DNA of 64,000 nucleotides from positions 26,635,001-26,699,000 of the forward strand of contig CATNEN010000038.1 in NCBI GenBank assembly GCA_950097015.1, read 5' to 3'. The position numbers and the translations under genes are program-made. Positions within the stretch are counted from its first letter, which is position 1, and each line of letters begins with the position of its first letter. This stretch comes from Macrostomum hystrix. Its lineage: Eukaryota; Platyhelminthes; Macrostomidae. Of this stretch, positions 10,035-21,770 are shown piece by piece. A model generated the notes under the pieces. That model made no database searches and was not told the origin of the DNA. It saw only the letters and a list, made by a program, of their open reading frames with translations.

Positions 10035-12330
10035 AAAAATTATAGGCGTTTTTTCTAAGCTTGTGCGCTTGTCCTATTTAATGTTCTAACAAGTCGTGCT
10101 TGCTTTTTAATAAGCTTGAAGCTTTTGTTTCTTTGCGTGAAAAATAGTCTCACGCGTCTGATTGTTATTTGGAGTATCGTTAATAGGTTTTTGCATTGTT
10201 CTATATAACACTTTGCTAACTCGTTTATTAAAACTGATTCAGAAATGAAGATGCGCCTGAAACTCTCTGACCATTCATACCTATATGCCTATATGCAGTG
10301 TTTAACTTGATAATCCCGATGAATCGCTACGCATGCAATTTTTTCTCTGAAAAAGGTCTAGGTTAAAAACACTGGTTTAAAAATTGCTACACTTTACCTA
10401 ACATAATGTAGCTTAAAAACTACTAATACTATTCATCTGCAGTCTCTAAATTGTATGCTATCTGTTTGACTGTCCTTTTTACCGTATATTAGCGCTAGCC
10501 TGCTAGCATCAATTACTATTTGCACATTTTAATAATTATATATTAAAATTAACATTAATCCTATAACTATACATTCAATTTGTTTTTTTAGCATTCTATT
10601 GGTAAACACTTTCCCCTCTATATCTGTATTGTAAAGTTAATTTTTCTGAAAGTACATCATTTTCCTGTCGTAATCTTTATCTTCTCCGAATTAACAAAAT
10701 TTGCTCACCGTTTTGCAAGTAACTGCACCTTTTAAGACTGAATAAAGTGAGCAGGCCATCTTATGCTCCTAAAAAATTCACTCCACCTGAAAAAATCCGT
10801 CGCTAACTAAATTAGGCAAAACTAAAACTAAACTTACAACTAGTAGCTACAGCTACAGTAACTATAGCTACTAGCAAATTCAAAGCATTTATTTAACAAA
10901 ATTAACTATATATTATACATTTTCAGTCTTGTGCCAGCAGTCCTGTATAAGTTTATACTATAAAAATTACCATAATTAAATCAATACATTTATGATACAT
11001 GATACACTAATTAGACAGTCATTTTATTTGTAGCATAAAGAAACTTACAAACTCAAATTGAAGGTTATGTATAACACAAGAGCGATTAAGCAGGTCTGAG
11101 TTCAACAGAAAAATTAACTGCAATCACATGTAAAACCATATTTGCCACTTTAGCTAAATGTAAATAACTACCTTCTCAAGTAAGGTGACTGAATAATAAA
11201 GTATATATTCATAAAGTCGTCTTTTAAAAGAAATAAGCTTTCATGAATGTCTAAACCATTTTTAGATTTAAAAAAATTGAAAAAATTATATAAGAAAAAA
11301 TTAAGAATCAAAAGTTTTTCTTTACTTGATACTTTATAATTTGTTAAATACTCAAAAGGCTTACAAAACATGCCAACAATTTATTGTAAAACATTTATTG
11401 TCTATAATATACATGTTTTTTCACAGAAAAATGACTGAAAAAATTAAACTAACGTTTTTGCTCGATTATAAATGTAAAAATTCTAAATGTTAAAAAATAA
11501 ACGGAATTCTATTGACAATTGCTACGATCAAAACCTACATTAGATAAAGCTTGTTGCAAGTGGTCAGTTTCACGTGGCTTATTTAAACTCGTGCCAGTTA
11601 CTTTAATAAACTATATACTCTTAAAAACAAGCTATACTTATTATAAAACGCACACGTTGACAGTAAAATTGTCAGCTAGCATCAGTGATAAAAATATTAA
11701 AACGGAAAATATAACTACTCTTATTTTATAAACATTTTAAGCAGACAAGCCGGAAATCTAAATAAATAAGTCCTAAATACACTTCATTAACTTACTATTT
11801 AGAAAAAAATGTAACAGTTGCCGAATTTTAAAAACAAAAGAACTATATTGCATTAAAAAATTGGTTTATAGCATTAATTTTTTGTAAAAAAAATTGCATA
11901 GACAACGCTAGGGATTAAAATATATCAAACAACTGCTTGCTTTCTTTACGCTAAAAAAGTTGCTGATGTGTGGCTGTAAGCTAATATTTAACTTAAAAGA
12001 AGTGTTAATGTATTTCAAAATAATGAAGTTAATATTAGTTGTAAAAGCACTAAAACAGTTAATAAAAAAATAGTTTGCGATGAATTGGAGCATCCTAAGC
12101 AAGTCCTATGCCGAGACTAGCAGCACCTATTTTTTTAATAACATATCCAACTGAGAAACATTAAATTCCTTCAAAAACGAAAATATTATATTGACAAAAA
12201 ACACGCACCACAATCTGTTACAAAGGTTTGTCTTAATCGTTTCCGGAATGATTTTTATACTAACGACAATCGTAATAGTTCGTGAATAGGCCGATGTGTT
12301 CCTCGACAGAAATTTAAATTACATTCGCTT
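10035..12330. other. Intergenic AT-rich region between CAND1 and EF1-alpha
   Basis: No gene is supported. Only short chance ORFs occur. An ATTAAA near 10208 and an AATAAA at 10741 are possible CAND1 polyadenylation signals. No RNA gene, SINE or clear tandem array is visible. Confidence 0.6.
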
Positions 12331-12515
12331 TCTTTTACAATTACTCGCTTACGGTTTAGCTAGAAGTCTTTCAAGCAGTAAAACAGTAAGTTGACTGATA
12401 TTCTATTTTATATGCACATCATACGCTTAAATTACTTCCACATTTAGCACCACATATATCTACTATTCATAAGATTTATTCATTATCCCTATTTTAACTT
12501 CTAGTATATAAGGAA
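12300..12515 (+). promoter_or_regulatory. EF1-alpha 5' region with probable 5'UTR intron
   Basis: A donor (AAACA|GTAAGT) at 12385 and an acceptor (TTAACTTCTAG) ending at 12504 define a likely 120-bp 5'UTR intron, leaving 11 nt of leader before the ATG at 12516. EF1-alpha genes commonly have such a non-coding first exon. A pyrimidine-rich start region (CGCTTTCTTTTAC, about 12326-12338) resembles the TCT/TOP-type initiator of translation-machinery genes. The same acceptor could instead receive a spliced leader. Promoter placement is an inference. Confidence 0.5.
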
Positions 12516-14369
12516 ATGGCGCCGAAGGACAAAGTCCACATCAACATCGTCGTAATCGGCCACGTCGACTCCGGAAAGTCTACCTCTACTGGCCACTTGA
12601 TCTACAAATGCGGCGGCATTGACAAGCGTACCATCGAGAAGTTCGAGAAGGAAGCCCAGGAGCTTGGCAAGGGCTCTTTCAAGTACGCATGGGTGCTTGA
12701 CAAGCTCAAGGCCGAGCGTGAGCGCGGCATCACCATCGACATTGCTCTGTGGAAGTTCGAGACCGACAGGTACTACGTCACTGTCATCGACGCTCCTGGC
12801 CACAGGGACTTTATCAAGAACATGATCACTGGTACATCCCAGGCCGACTGCGCCGTTTTGATCGTCGCTGCCGGTGTGGGCGAGTTCGAGGCTGGTATCT
12901 CGAAGAACGGCCAGACCCGCGAGCACGCCCTGCTAGCCTTCACTCTCGGTGTCAAGCAGATGATCATCGGTGTCAACAAGATGGACTCCACCGAGCCTCC
13001 GTTCTCCGAGGCTCGCTACGAGGAGATCAAGAAAGAAGTTTCCACCTACATCAAGAAGGTCGGCTACAACCCTGATGCTGTGCCCTTCGTGCCAATCTCT
13101 GGCTGGCACGGCGACAACATGATCGAGCCCAGCACCAACATGCCGTGGTTCAAGGGATGGAACATCACCAGGCTGGACGCCCAGAAGAAGGAGTTCAAGA
13201 CTGACGGCAAGACTCTGATGCAGGCCCTGGATGCAATCATGCCGCCGGATCGCCCGACCAACAAGCCGCTGCGTCTTCCACTGCAGGACGTGTACAAGAT
13301 CGGTGGCATTGGCACTGTTCCTGTCGGCCGTGTCGAGACTGGCATCCTCAAGCCCGGCATGGTTGTGACGTTCGCTCCGCAGAACCTCTCGACTGAGGTC
13401 AAGTCCGTTGAGATGCATCACGAGTCTCTTGCTGAGGCTGTGCCCGGTGACAACGTCGGATTCAACGTAAAGAACGTTTCCGTCAAGGACATCCGCCGTG
13501 GCAACGTTGCTGGTGACTCCAAGAACGATCCGCCCAAGGAGGCTGGCGATTTCCTGGCTCAGGTAAGAATATACTATTTATTTTTATTGTATTTACATCT
13601 TAACATGTTTATAAGTTATCTGCGTTGTTTTAATTTACCATAATATTCAAGTTTTGTACACTTTGATAAATTGTCTGTTCCGGAGTCTGACTAGTTGATT
13701 TGATTTTGTCTAATCCTAGTCGTAGCAAATCACAATGCTTTGAAATTAGATTGTAAGTCTATAATTATGCAAAGCATATTGCAGGCTCCTAGAAAATTGT
13801 TGCTGCAGTTTTATATATGCTGCGCGCAGGTCTGCATATTCCTTTTCCTCCTTAGCCTTATATGGGCTTTGAAAGGCAGGATAAACCATGCAGATCACAA
13901 CTTATTTACTCTTGAACTTCTAGTCAAGTCATTTTCACACTTTATAAAAAACCTGCAATACTTTTTGTGTTAAGTTAACATTTACTCCCGTGTTTTATTT
14001 CAGGTCATCGTGCTGAACCACCCTGGTCAGATTCAGCCCGGCTATGCACCTGTGCTCGACTGCCACACCGCCCACATCGCCTGCAAGTTCCACGAGTTCG
14101 TCAAGAAGATCGACCGACGCAGCGGCAAGGAGCTCGAGGACAGCCCGAAGATCCTGAAGAGCGGTGACGCCGCCATGATCCGCCTGGTGCCCTCCAAGCC
14201 CCTGTGCGTGGAGGCCTTCTCCGAGTACCCGCCCCTGGGTCGCTTCGCCGTTCGCGACATGAAGCAGACCGTGGCCGTCGGCGTCATCAAGGAGGTCACC
14301 AAGAAGACTGCAGAGGGCAAGGTGACCAAGGCTGCACAGAAAGCTACTGGTGGCGCCAAGAAGAAGTGA
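12516..14369 (+). CDS. EEF1A: Elongation factor 1-alpha (two coding exons)
   Basis: EF1-alpha is the GTPase that delivers aminoacyl-tRNA to the ribosomal A site. Exons 12516-13562 and 14004-14369 join in phase 0 to give 470 residues plus TGA, the normal length (about 460). Visible GTPase motifs are the P-loop GHVDSGKST (14-22), the switch I region [16 protein letters not shown] (92-96), NKMD (154-157) and SGW (195-197). Domains II and III follow, including VGRVETG, and a lysine-rich end (GGAKKK). The GWNITR...[10 protein letters not shown] segment is the opisthokont-type insertion. Codons are strongly C/G-ending, as expected of a very highly expressed gene. The single intron (13563-14003, 441 bp) lies just before VIVLNHPG. 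The start is the only Met that fits the family N-terminus ([12 protein letters not shown]). Confidence 0.99.
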
Positions 14370-14420
14370 AGGACTTGTATGTTCTTTAAGTCAGTCGAAC
14401 GTTTATTCTGTCAGTCGATC

Positions 14421-14426
14421 AATAAA
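14421..14426 (+). terminator. EF1-alpha polyadenylation signal AATAAA
   Basis: A canonical AATAAA lies about 50 nt after the EF1-alpha stop codon, a plausible short 3'UTR for this gene. No other hexamer lies closer. Confidence 0.6.
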
Positions 14427-14429
14427 AGA

Positions 14430-15740
14430 GTCGAGGGCAAAGTTGTTTTAAGACTGTTTGTTTGGAATTCGAAGTCTTTGTTCGCCTTCTTGCTATTTAA
14501 TCACTTTTTATGTCTTGCTGTTTCAGGTGGGGTACCTGAAGAGTTTTCTCGGGACTCAAGGTAGTCTACAATCTTATTAACAGAAATATACGACAGTTTT
14601 GCATCTTTGGTTAAATACTTAAATAATGATACATAATTGATAACGGATATCAGCCCGTTGTTAAAGAGTCATGACAATAGATTAACGGATTAGCTTTAGT
14701 GTACTCTAATGTATAAAAATAAGCAAGAATATTAAATAAGATCAGCATAATGTATCTGAATGCCTGCCCAGAATCGCCAGTGTTTAGAACTCGAAAGTCG
14801 AAATTCTTTTTTAGTTAATCGAGATCTACGAAACGCGGATTAGTAAGCTTACTAAATAAGCTGAAGTAACCGATCCTAGAAATTGTGCACGATCTTAACT
14901 TATTTTTGTCCGCCTAACAGTTCGTAGTGCCGACAAGTACATTGGGGCTGCTGAATCATGCTCGTGGTCTGCTAGTCCATTGCCTGCTACTGAACTGTTG
15001 TATTGTGGCAGAATTAGCCAAGACCCCTGATCTAACTTAAACAAAGTATAGATTATAGACTACTAAATGGTAGTTCCTGGAAAGAAGCATGGGCAAAACT
15101 ACAGCTTTTCGATCTGATTCAGCAGGTTAGTTTGTATTGTACAGTTGTGGGCAGAGATTTTGGACTCTGCTATGCACGCTGCCACAATACTTTTTCTTTC
15201 TGCAATTTCTCGTATTACTGATAGGGAATTGTACAGTCTGCGATTTGCCTATTTTAGAATTTTCTGAATGACGATCGAATCAATCATTTCCTATACATGA
15301 CTCACCAGCCTGATGACATTATGGTTAAAACAACTGCATATGGGCATTCACAATCAGAAATTTTATGTGTAGCGTCTCAAATGAACTTTCATTTAGGATT
15401 TAACTCTAACTTTGACTCTCAGTCAAGGTCTCAATTCCTTTTATATCTGGAATTGCTGGAATTGAAGATTGCTGTTGTAGCGCATTGCTATGAATGTGCA
15501 TATACTCTGAGCCTGCAGCTGAGGCGCTCTGCGGCCATAGACATTTCCGTTTCATGCGGCCTGCGGCTTGAAAGCTGTTGTCCCTGTATTAGCAAGCTTT
15601 CGGTTCGCAGCAATTGCTCTGCACTTTTAGTGACCTAAAGACGCACGTAGGATGCGCGTTAATGTCCTTTTGGACATACAGTGCGTATTAATGTAGCTCT
15701 AGTTCTTAGACGAATGTTTAGTAGACTACATTCAAGGAAT
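14430..15740. other. Intergenic region with no supported gene
   Basis: This is mixed-composition sequence with only chance ORFs (the longest, 15297-15638, resembles nothing). Base composition shifts to GC-rich from about 15740 where the decayed retroelement begins. Part of this stretch could be an unrecognised long terminal repeat or flank of that element, but no direct repeat partner was found in the window. Confidence 0.4.
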
Positions 15741-18696
15741 AGCTTAGCGACGGTCTGCGTCGCCGTCTCCAGAGCGTCCGAGGGGAGCGTGAGAAGGCGA
15801 TCAGCGTCTGCAACGCTGAGGGACTGAGCGACTACCCGGGTGAGCCCGCATTGCTGCCATCCCGCCGACGCTTCCCTATAGACCGACCTCGAAGAAATTA
15901 TCTTCAGGCAATTCGCCTAACCTCCACAACCGTTCGGGGGAGCGGCCAGAGGACCGACTGTCCATCTTGCAGGTGACGCCTGGTGGTCATCGCTGAGTGA
16001 CCCGCGCCGCCTCGCCTGGAGTTTCTGGCGCAGCAGCCTGTGGCCTGGCACGTCCAGCGTCGTCTGATTCTGGGGTGACGACCTTAACCGCCGAGCAATG
16101 CCGCCAGCAGGCCGCGCCGTCACGACGCAGCATCAGCGAGTTGCCGGCCACCCGCTGGACTGTCCAGGCTCCGCTCTCGAATGGCGTTTGCGTCTTGCTG
16201 GCACCTACTCGCCGTCGCAGCACCGAATCACCGACCTGGATTTCGTGGCGTCCGCTCGCTGCTTCATGGCGGCCCGTTGTCAGTTACGAGCTCCTGCGGG
16301 ATGCCGAATCGCGCGAACATTTCTCGCAGGCGAGGGACCAGTGCCTCGGCCGTCGTTGTCTGCATGAGCTGCACCTCCGGGAATCTCGAGTATCTGTGTC
16401 CACTCACACCAGCAGCATGTTGTTGTTGATCGGACCTACAAAGTCAGCCCAAAATCGACAACCAGGCGCCCTTAGGGATCGGCGCGTCGGCTGGAGAGGC
16501 GTAGCCCGGACGGCTGGCGTGTGAGACGTGATGGCACAGCTGCGGCATCGACTGACGAACTCCTCCGCTTATGTTGCCATTCTCGGCCACCAAACCTTGG
16601 TGCTGAGCCTTGCGGTCGTCTTCTGCGAGCACTGGTGTCCTTTGGTGCGCCAGCTCGAGCATCTGCTGCCGTAGAGCTGCTGGCACGACAATCTGCACTG
16701 ATGCCGAAGGAGAACTCCGTCTACCGCCGACAGCTCCTCTCGCAGGGCGCGGAGTGACCGCATCTCAGCGCTAGAGCGGTCCCATTGGCCGCCTTGCATC
16801 GCTGCCCGGATAACTGGGTTGCTGGCTGAGCTCTTGCAGATGTCTTCGAGCGTGATGTCTTCGGGACGGCCGCCTGTGCTACCTCGTTTATGTAGGCCTC
16901 TCTCAGCTGCTTGCTGGTCCTACGTCCTTCAGCGCTTAGAGGCTGCCTGCAGAGAGGTATGTCTGCAGCATTGGACGCTCCTGGCTGTTATTCGACCTTG
17001 AATACCAGGTGCTGGATCCGCAGCGCCATACGCTCGACTCGTTGGAGGCGGCTAGGTGTCCGCAGCCGCTTGTCATAGAATGCCAGCGTTGTCGGCTCCT
17101 TGAATTCTTGAACGGCGGCGACCTTGCTTTGTGTGGCTTGGACTCCTTCGGCATTTTCGAGCATTTAGCGTGATGCCGTGCAGCTGCACCAGGCCGCGGG
17201 TCAGGCAGGCCTCGAGGCTGCTGTTGTGCTCCGCCATCGTGCGGCCGAACACGACAACGTCGTCGTGGATTCATTTTACGCTGGGCAGGCCTGCCAGCAC
17301 TCTGCACATCACGCTCTGTAGGATCTCCTGCGAGGTGGAAAGGCCCATGCACAGCCGAGTTAGACGCCGAAGTCCTCGGGGTGTGGAGAATGTCAGCAGA
17401 TTGCGGCTTTCTTCTGCCACAGGCCCTGGTAGAACGCCTTCGCGATGTCCAGTTCCGAGAAGACGGTGCTGCCGGCCATGTCTCCCGTCACCTCTTCGGA
17501 ATCTGGTGCCGCTCGCGGATGACATAGCGATTGACATCGCGGAGGTCCTGTGTGATCTGCACTTCGCCTGGCTCCTTCTTGGGCACAACGACCATCCGCG
17601 CGACCCACGGAACTGGTCCGTCGACGGGCTCGATGATTCCGAGCTGCTCCAGTAGCTGCAGCTCCTTGTCCACTGCCTCGGCCAGGTGGATCGGTACCTG
17701 AGACGGCGCGTGACAAACTGGTCGGTCGGTCAGGTGAATGCTGACTGGCGGCCCGGTGAAGCAGCCGATGCCGCTGAGCACGCTGGAGTACTTGCGCAGT
17801 ACCCTGCCGATGATCTCAAGGGCGTCTTGGGGCATTCCACTGGATCTCGTGTTGCCGAGGAGGCTGTCGACAGCCAACTCCGCTTCCCCGACCTGCAGCA
17901 CGTGATGATCGACCGTCGGTGGTGGTCCGATCCGCAGGATTTCCATTTGAGTGGCCGTCTGCCTGCCGATGATGGTGATGCCTCTCCCTTCAACAACGTC
18001 GGCGAATAAGCGGATGGACATCGCCGCCTTGCCGAGGAGTTGCATCGGCCAGTCCGAGCCGTACGCGAACAACCTGTCAGAGGCTGCTTCCAGACGCGGC
18101 CGCTGTTTAAGGCTCTCAAACGTTGCGCGGCTAATCACATTGCGAGCCGCCCCGCTGTCGATCAGCACTGACAGTCTGGTGCAGGTGATCTCAGCTACTG
18201 TGTGGTCCAGTTGCTCCTCCTCGTCGACCTTGAATATGCCGGTGGACGGGTCGTCCACCCTCTCGTAGCTGGTCTCACCTTGGCAGCATCGCGACAGCAT
18301 TCGAATTGCTTTGGGGCGCCTCCTGCCTGGACATGCAAGCTCGGGCGAAGTGGCCTGGCTTTCCGCTGCACTTTCTGCAGATCTTGCCTTGCGCCGCGGC
18401 GCACGTGGAGCCCTGACCTGCCGCACCGATTGCAGCACACCTGCCGCCCTGGTGGCTGTTCGGCTCTCCGGATGGCTGCGAGTTGCTGCTGCGGCTCAAG
18501 TGTCCTGCCGTTCTCCATCGCGCTGGCCTGCTGCTCCGCCGCTTCTTTGGCTCTCGCCTTCCTCAGCACCTCTGTCAGGGAGATGTCGTTGCTCTGCAAG
18601 AAATCTCTCCTCAGCCTCTCGGAGTCACAGTAGGCGACGATTTTGTCTCGGATCAGCGAGTCCTTGATCGCTCCAAACTCGCACGGCTCCGCCAAG
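15740..18696 (-). pseudogene. Decayed Ty3/gypsy-type gag-pol fragment, minus strand
   Basis: Read on the minus strand, from high to low coordinate: a gag C-terminal piece (EPCEFGAIKDSLIRDKIV, about 18600-18690); a zinc knuckle CRKC...GHFARAC (near 18332-18388); an aspartic protease with LIDSGAARNVIS (near 18130-18170); reverse transcriptase pieces (about 17250-17720), including HDDVVVFG as the catalytic box; the zinc-binding domain of integrase (about 16440-16700); an integrase core start DFVGPI (near 16430) followed by a stop; and an integrase tail (about 15990-16220). Gag, knuckle, protease and RT lie in different frames, and a stop sits beside the catalytic box, so the element is dead. Its 5' part (most of gag, leader, LTR) is missing: the gag frame ends exactly where the 21-bp array begins. 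No intact LTR was recognised. Confidence 0.85.
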
Positions 18697-20258
18697 TTGC
18701 ATGAGTTTAATGAGAAGCTGCATGAGTCCAATGAGAAACTGCATGATTTTAATGAGAAAGTACATGAGTTTAATGAGAAGCCGCATGAGTCCAATGAGAA
18801 GCCGCATGAGTCCAATGAGAAACTGCATGATTTTAATGAGAAAGTACATGAGTTTAATGAGAAGCTGCATGAGTCCAATGAGAAGCCGCATGAGTCTAAT
18901 GAGAAACTGCATGATTTTAATGAGAAAGTACATGAGTTTAATGAGAAGCTGCATGAGTCCAATGAGAAGCCGCATGAGTCCAATGAGAAACTGCATGATT
19001 TTAATGAGAAAGTACATGAGTTTAATGAGAAGCTGCATGAGTCTAATGAGAAGCTGCATGAGTCCAATGAGAAGCCGCATGAGTTTAATGAGAAGCCGCA
19101 TGAGTTTAATGAGAAGCCGCATGAGTTTTATGAGAAGCTGCATGAGTCCAATGAGAAGCCGCATGAGTTTTATGAGAAGCCGCATGAGTTTAACGAGAAG
19201 CCGCATGAGTTTTATGAGAAGCTGCATGAGTTTAATGAGAAGCTGCATGAGTCCAATGAGAAGCCGCATGAGTTTTATGAGAAGCTGCATGAGTCTAATG
19301 AGAAGCTGCATGAGTCCAATGAGAAGCTGCATGAGTCCAATGAGAAGCCGCATGAGTTTTATGAGAAGCTGCATGAGTCTAATGAGAAGCTGCATGAGTC
19401 CAATGAGAAGCCGCATGAGTTTTATGAGAAGCTGCATGAGTCTAATGAGAAGCTGCATGAGTCCAATGAGAAGCCGCATGAGTTTAATGAGAAGCCGCAT
19501 GAGTTTAATGAGAAGCCGCATGAGTTTTATGAGAAGCCGCATGAGTTTAATGAGAAGCCGCATGAGTTTTATGAGAAGCTGCATGAGTTTAATGAGAAGC
19601 TGCATGAGTCCAATGAGAAGCCGCATGAGTTTTATGAGAAGCTGCATGAGTCTAATGAGAAGCTGCATGAGTCCAATGAGAAGCCGCATGAGTTTAATGA
19701 GAAGCCGCATGAGTTTAATGAGAAGCCGCATGAGTTTAATGAGAAGCTGCATGAGTCTAATGAGAAACTGCATGATTTTAATGAGAAAGTACATGAGTTT
19801 AATGAGAAGCTGCATGAGTCCAATGAGAAGATGTATGATTTTAATGAGAAGCTGCATGAGTTTAATGAGAAGCTGCATGAGTCCAACGAGAAGCTGCATG
19901 AGTCCAATGAGAAGCCGCATGAGTTTTATGAGAAGCCGCATGAGTTTAATGAGAAGCCGCATGAGTTTAATGAGAAGCTGCATGAGTTTAATGAGAAGCT
20001 GCATGAGTCTAATGAGAAGCTGCATGAGTCTAATGAGAAGCTGCATGAGTCCAATGAGAAGCCGTATGAGTTTTATGAGAAGCTGCATGAGTCTAATGAG
20101 AAGCTGCATGAGTCCAATGAGAAGCCGCATGAGTTTAATGAGAAGCCGCATGAGTTTAATGAGAAGCCGCATGAGTTTTATGAGAAGCTGCATGAGTCCA
20201 ATGAGAAGCCGCATGAGTTTTATGAGAAGCCGCATGAGTTTAATGAGAAGCCGCATGA
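18697..20258. repeat. 21-bp tandem array 1 (about 74 copies)
   Basis: The unit is AATGAGAAGCTGCATGAGTCC with recurrent variants: CTG/CCG, TCC/TCT/TTT before AATGAG, TTTTATGAG, and GAGAAAGTACATGAG. Because 21 is a multiple of three and the consensus lacks stops in four of six frames, long ORFs run through it on both strands. One plus-strand frame continues into the integrase fragment on the right and one minus-strand frame into the gag fragment on the left. The variants are arranged in blocks rather than at random, showing segmental amplification. Array 2 (21771-26152) is the same family. Confidence 0.97.
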
Positions 20259-21226
20259 GTATTGTGATTCGGGACCATTTCCAAAACTTCGGAGTGCCAG
20301 AGAAACTCGTCAGCGACGGAGGTCCACAGTTTTCCGCTCGGGAATTTCGACAGATGATAACAGAATTCAAGGTCGAGCACCGAACTTCAAGTCCGACGTA
20401 CCCGCAATCAAACGGAAGAGCAGAACGCTACGTGCAAACTGCAAAGAACATGCTGAAGAAGTGCTCAGAGACCGGACAGAACCTGGAGCTGGCATTGCTT
20501 CACTACCGTAACACTCCAGTCGGCAGCGGCTTTCCGAGTCCAGCTGAGATGGCATTCGGTCGTAAGCTTCGGTGCGACTTGCCCGCAACGGTTCAGGACT
20601 TGCGGCCAAAGGAAATTCATCTACACTCAAGCATCGAGGCCTTTGAGAAGGAGCGCACTCGCGCAGCACAATTGTACAACCGAGGAGCTCGACCATTAAG
20701 GAGATTAGCTGCTGGCGATCTGGTCTGGCTCCAACGAGGTCGTCGTGACTGGGTGGCGGCTGAGATCGACAGCGAGCTGGAGAATTGTCCAAGATCGTAC
20801 TGGGTTCGAACCGAGACTGGTCAGCTGCTCAGAAGGAATCGCCGCTTCATCAGGCCTCGAAAATTGGGTGTGCCATTGAGCGAGTCTCTCCATTGTGACA
20901 ACGACGAAGCTGAGCAGCCGGCCTCCGTGCAGCCGGCCTCCGTGCAGCCAGCCTCCGTGCAGCCGGCCTCCGTGCAGCCAGCCTCCGTGCAGCCAGCCTC
21001 CGTGCAGCCGGCCTCCGTGCAGCCGGCCTCCATGCAGCCGGCCTCCGTGCAGCCGGCCTCCGTGCAGCTGGCCTCCGTGCAGCCAGCCTCCGTGCAGCCG
21101 GCCTCCGTGCAGCCGGCCTCCGTGCAGCCGGCCTCCGTGCAGCCGGCCTCCGTGCAGCCAGTTGAACCGTACAGGACAAGGCGTGGCCGAGTCGTCAAAA
21201 AGCCTATGTTCTATCATCCAAGTTAA
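20259..21226 (+). pseudogene. Ty3/gypsy integrase C-terminal fragment, plus strand
   Basis: The reading frame opens directly from the 21-bp array with VIRDHFQNFGVPEKLVSDGG and contains the second catalytic Asp (SDGGPQF), the catalytic Glu in NGRAERYVQ, the helix with LLHYRNTP, and a C-terminal domain (GDLVWLQRGR...WVRTETGQLLRRNRRFIRP). It ends with an (Ala-Ser-Val-Gln-Pro)n stretch and a basic tail VKKPMFYHPS before TAA. The first catalytic Asp, the zinc domain and all upstream pol are missing, so it is a 5'-truncated copy. The surviving frame has no internal stop, so truncation is recent or the fragment was captured. It belongs to an element different from the minus-strand fragment on the left, which retains its own, separately decayed integrase. 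Confidence 0.88.
20917..21162 (+). repeat. 15-bp in-frame minisatellite in the integrase tail
   Basis: About 16 copies of CAGCCGGCCTCCGTG (with CAGCCA, CAGCTG and ATG variants) encode Gln-Pro-Ala-Ser-Val repeats. The unit is a multiple of three and all variants keep the frame, so this is a coding minisatellite of the former integrase C-terminus. Confidence 0.95.
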
Positions 21227-21770
21227 GTCTACGTGGTGATGAAGAGAAGTTTACGTTTGATTTTGATTTGAGTTAAAGTTTTATTGCACTGATTGAGCGT
21301 TTGAACCCTTGTTGCAGTTTATACCGCAAGGACGTCAGATTTAGCATTCTTTGACTGGTTAGGTGCTACAAGTCTATTGTTGTATTGCATCATTCGATTG
21401 AATTTAAAGTGCATTGTTTGTATCATTGTTGCCAACGTTATTAATCCAGCTCGACTCAGTGATTCTAGTTTTTTATATCCGCTTCCGTTCGAATATGCTT
21501 TTATACACGCTTCCCGTTGGGAAATTCTGCGAAATACTTTAATATTGTCATCGGTTAACAAATCTTATTTCGTGCGTTGGGAGATGTTGTGTGTTGCGTT
21601 TTATAATCCATTACTAAATCAATATGCTAACTTGCTCTATGTACATGCCACACTGTACAATGCCTAAGTGTACAATTCAACTCGCATCGCTTGACAATAT
21701 ATAATTCTCACTTTGGCCAACTTGGGCCTTAAGAGTTTTGTCGTGCCTAAATGTCTCGCTTGTTCCAACT
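21227..21770. other. 3' flank of the integrase fragment, possibly LTR-derived
   Basis: A 544-bp AT-rich non-coding stretch lies between the integrase stop and array 2. A purine run (GGTGATGAAGAGAAG, about 21234-21248) follows the stop as a polypurine tract would, so the rest may be a 3' LTR, but no second copy exists in the window to prove it. Confidence 0.35.

Noticed and set aside
12501-13421. ORFs of 112-162 codons on the strand opposite EF1-alpha
   Set aside because: Shadow frames caused by strong codon bias of the EF1-alpha coding sequence.
15297-15638. 113-codon ORF between EF1-alpha and the decayed retroelement
   Set aside because: No family resemblance, no splice or promoter context; expected by chance in 1.3 kb.
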